Below, piece after piece: positions 5,681 through 6,403 of a stretch of DNA of 6,403 nucleotides (the first letter of the stretch is position 1; each line of letters starts with the position of its first letter). The stretch is from an uncultured Bacilli bacterium (lineage in GTDB: Bacteria > Bacillota_I > Bacilli_A > RF39 > UBA660), in the NCBI GenBank assembly GCA_947631885.1, contig CANRMZ010000073.1, forward strand, positions 1 to 6,403. Reading direction: 5' to 3'. Below the pieces are notes generated by a model, which saw only the letters and a list, made by a program, of their open reading frames with translations, was not told the DNA's origin and searched no databases. A program made the position numbers and the translations under genes.

Positions 5681-6403
5681 ATGAAAGAATGGTTCAATAA
5701 CAACATTTTAGCTCATAAAAAACGTTATATTGTTATCGGTATCGTTCTTTTAATTTTGGTTATTTTTGCTGTTCCAAACTTGTTTTCTCATGGTTTTTTT
5801 ACTAAAACAAGTGCTAATTTAATATTAAAAGGAACTGCAGATATTGATAATTCCGATATAAGCCTTATAATCTATTTGCAAGATAAAGAAAAGGAAGATA
5901 AATACACTAAATCTTCAGCTGGTCAAGCAGTAGACCCTGAACAATATATATTTAATCCTGCAAAATCTACGTGTACCGATGGTGAAAAAATCACAAAAGT
6001 TGAAAAAGGAGTTCTTACTGTTTCTTATAGCAAAAAGGGAAAATGTGAAGCTTATTATGATAAGGTTGCCAAAGATTATGATATTATAATTAAAGTTTAT
6101 AAAGCAAAAGATGATGGAACTGGATATGATTATGTAGAGAGCGATTCTATTGATACTACCAAATACAAAATCAACCAAGACTTATCGGATTGTACAAAAA
6201 ATGGTTCGATAAGTGATGGTAAAGCCTCATTTACAGGTACAGGTACTTGTGAGGTCGTGTATGACAAAAACGAAACTCAATGCTTTACTGCAGGAACAAA
6301 AGTATTAGGAGAAAATGGTTATGTAAATATTGAAGATATCAAAGTTGGCGATTTAGTGTGGTCAGTATCTGAAAAAACAGGAGAAAGAGAATTAAAGCCA
6401 GTA
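5681..6403 (+). CDS. Membrane-anchored extracytoplasmic protein with two Cys repeats and start of a Hint (intein-like) domain; 3' end outside window
   Basis: The frame is open for 241 codons to the window edge. GAGGT (5668-5672) lies 8 bases before ATG 5681. Residues 1-15 are charged and cationic near the membrane (AHKKRY). Residues 16-35 (YIVIGIVLLILVIFAVPNLF) form one hydrophobic helix, probably an uncleaved signal anchor with the rest outside. Residues about 57-195 hold two diverged repeats at a 73-residue offset, each with CT...C(E) and YDK: Cys98/Cys122 and Cys171/Cys190. From Cys201 the sequence CFTAGTKVLGENGYVNIEDI followed by KVGDLVWSVSEKTGE matches the first block of Hint domains, as in inteins, bacterial intein-like domains and pretoxin-HINT modules. 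Cys201 would be the N-terminal nucleophile. The rest of the Hint fold and anything after it are not in the window. Self-processing of a surface or toxin-like protein is inferred, not shown. Function is otherwise unknown. Confidence 0.82.
   Translation, partial: MKEWFNNNILAHKKRYIVIGIVLLILVIFAVPNLFSHGFFTKTSANLILKGTADIDNSDISLIIYLQDKEKEDKYTKSSAGQAVDPEQYIFNPAKSTCTDGEKITKVEKGVLTVSYSKKGKCEAYYDKVAKDYDIIIKVYKAKDDGTGYDYVESDSIDTTKYKINQDLSDCTKNGSISDGKASFTGTGTCEVVYDKNETQCFTAGTKVLGENGYVNIEDIKVGDLVWSVSEKTGERELKPV
6281..6403 (+). other. N-terminal block of a Hint domain (partial)
   Basis: The codons from TGC 6281 encode C-F-T-A-G-T-K-V, then a G-Y-x-x-I-E-D-I-x-x-G-D segment and S-E-K-T-G-E. This order (nucleophile Cys, G-T-x-V, I-x-x-I-x-x-G-D) is the block-A signature of Hint modules. 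About 41 residues are visible of a domain usually 130-150 long, so the catalytic His block and the C-terminal Asn/His end cannot be checked. Confidence 0.8.

Noticed and set aside
5915..6178. Minus-strand open frame of 87 codons resembling a membrane protein
   Set aside because: It is antisense to the repeat region of the Hint protein; its Phe/Ile runs come from AAA/GAT codons on the other strand.

Overview
The window is AT-rich DNA with strong Shine-Dalgarno sites, mostly TAA stops and tightly packed genes. The core proteins look like those of low-GC Gram-positive bacteria. I infer an uncultured member of the Bacilli, near the RF39/Erysipelotrichales/Mollicutes-related lineages. This placement rests on composition and protein style, not on a marker gene. 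The standard bacterial code applies: all ten tryptophans I counted are TGG, and no core gene has an in-frame TGA.

Layout, all on the plus strand: (1) 2-481, the 3' half of ruvB (Holliday-junction helicase motor). (2) About 482-1426, a small accessory patch. It has a probable promoter, a truncated BRO-N (phage antirepressor/DinD-like) gene, and an overlapping fragment of a DUF1016/YhcG-type nuclease gene that keeps only the N-terminal domain. A perfect 28-bp palindrome lies at the join of the two genes. (3) 1427-5594, a compact operon folD-glyA-thyX-tmk ending in an intrinsic terminator at 5615-5640. (4) 5681 to the window edge, the start of a membrane-anchored extracytoplasmic protein with two cysteine-bearing repeats followed by the N-terminal block of a Hint (intein/hedgehog-like) domain.

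The operon is one pathway. GlyA makes glycine and 5,10-methylene-THF from serine. FolD interconverts methylene-THF with 10-formyl-THF. ThyX spends methylene-THF and reduced flavin to methylate dUMP to dTMP, returning THF rather than dihydrofolate. Tmk phosphorylates dTMP to dTDP. Overlaps of 8 nt (folD/glyA and thyX/tmk) and a 5-nt gap (glyA/thyX) suggest translational coupling.

The two most notable items are the double-length ThyX and the Hint protein. In ThyX, two homologous halves have lost complementary parts of the active-site signature. The Hint protein is cut by the window edge, so its payload is unseen. No stretch longer than 300 bases lacks a gene.
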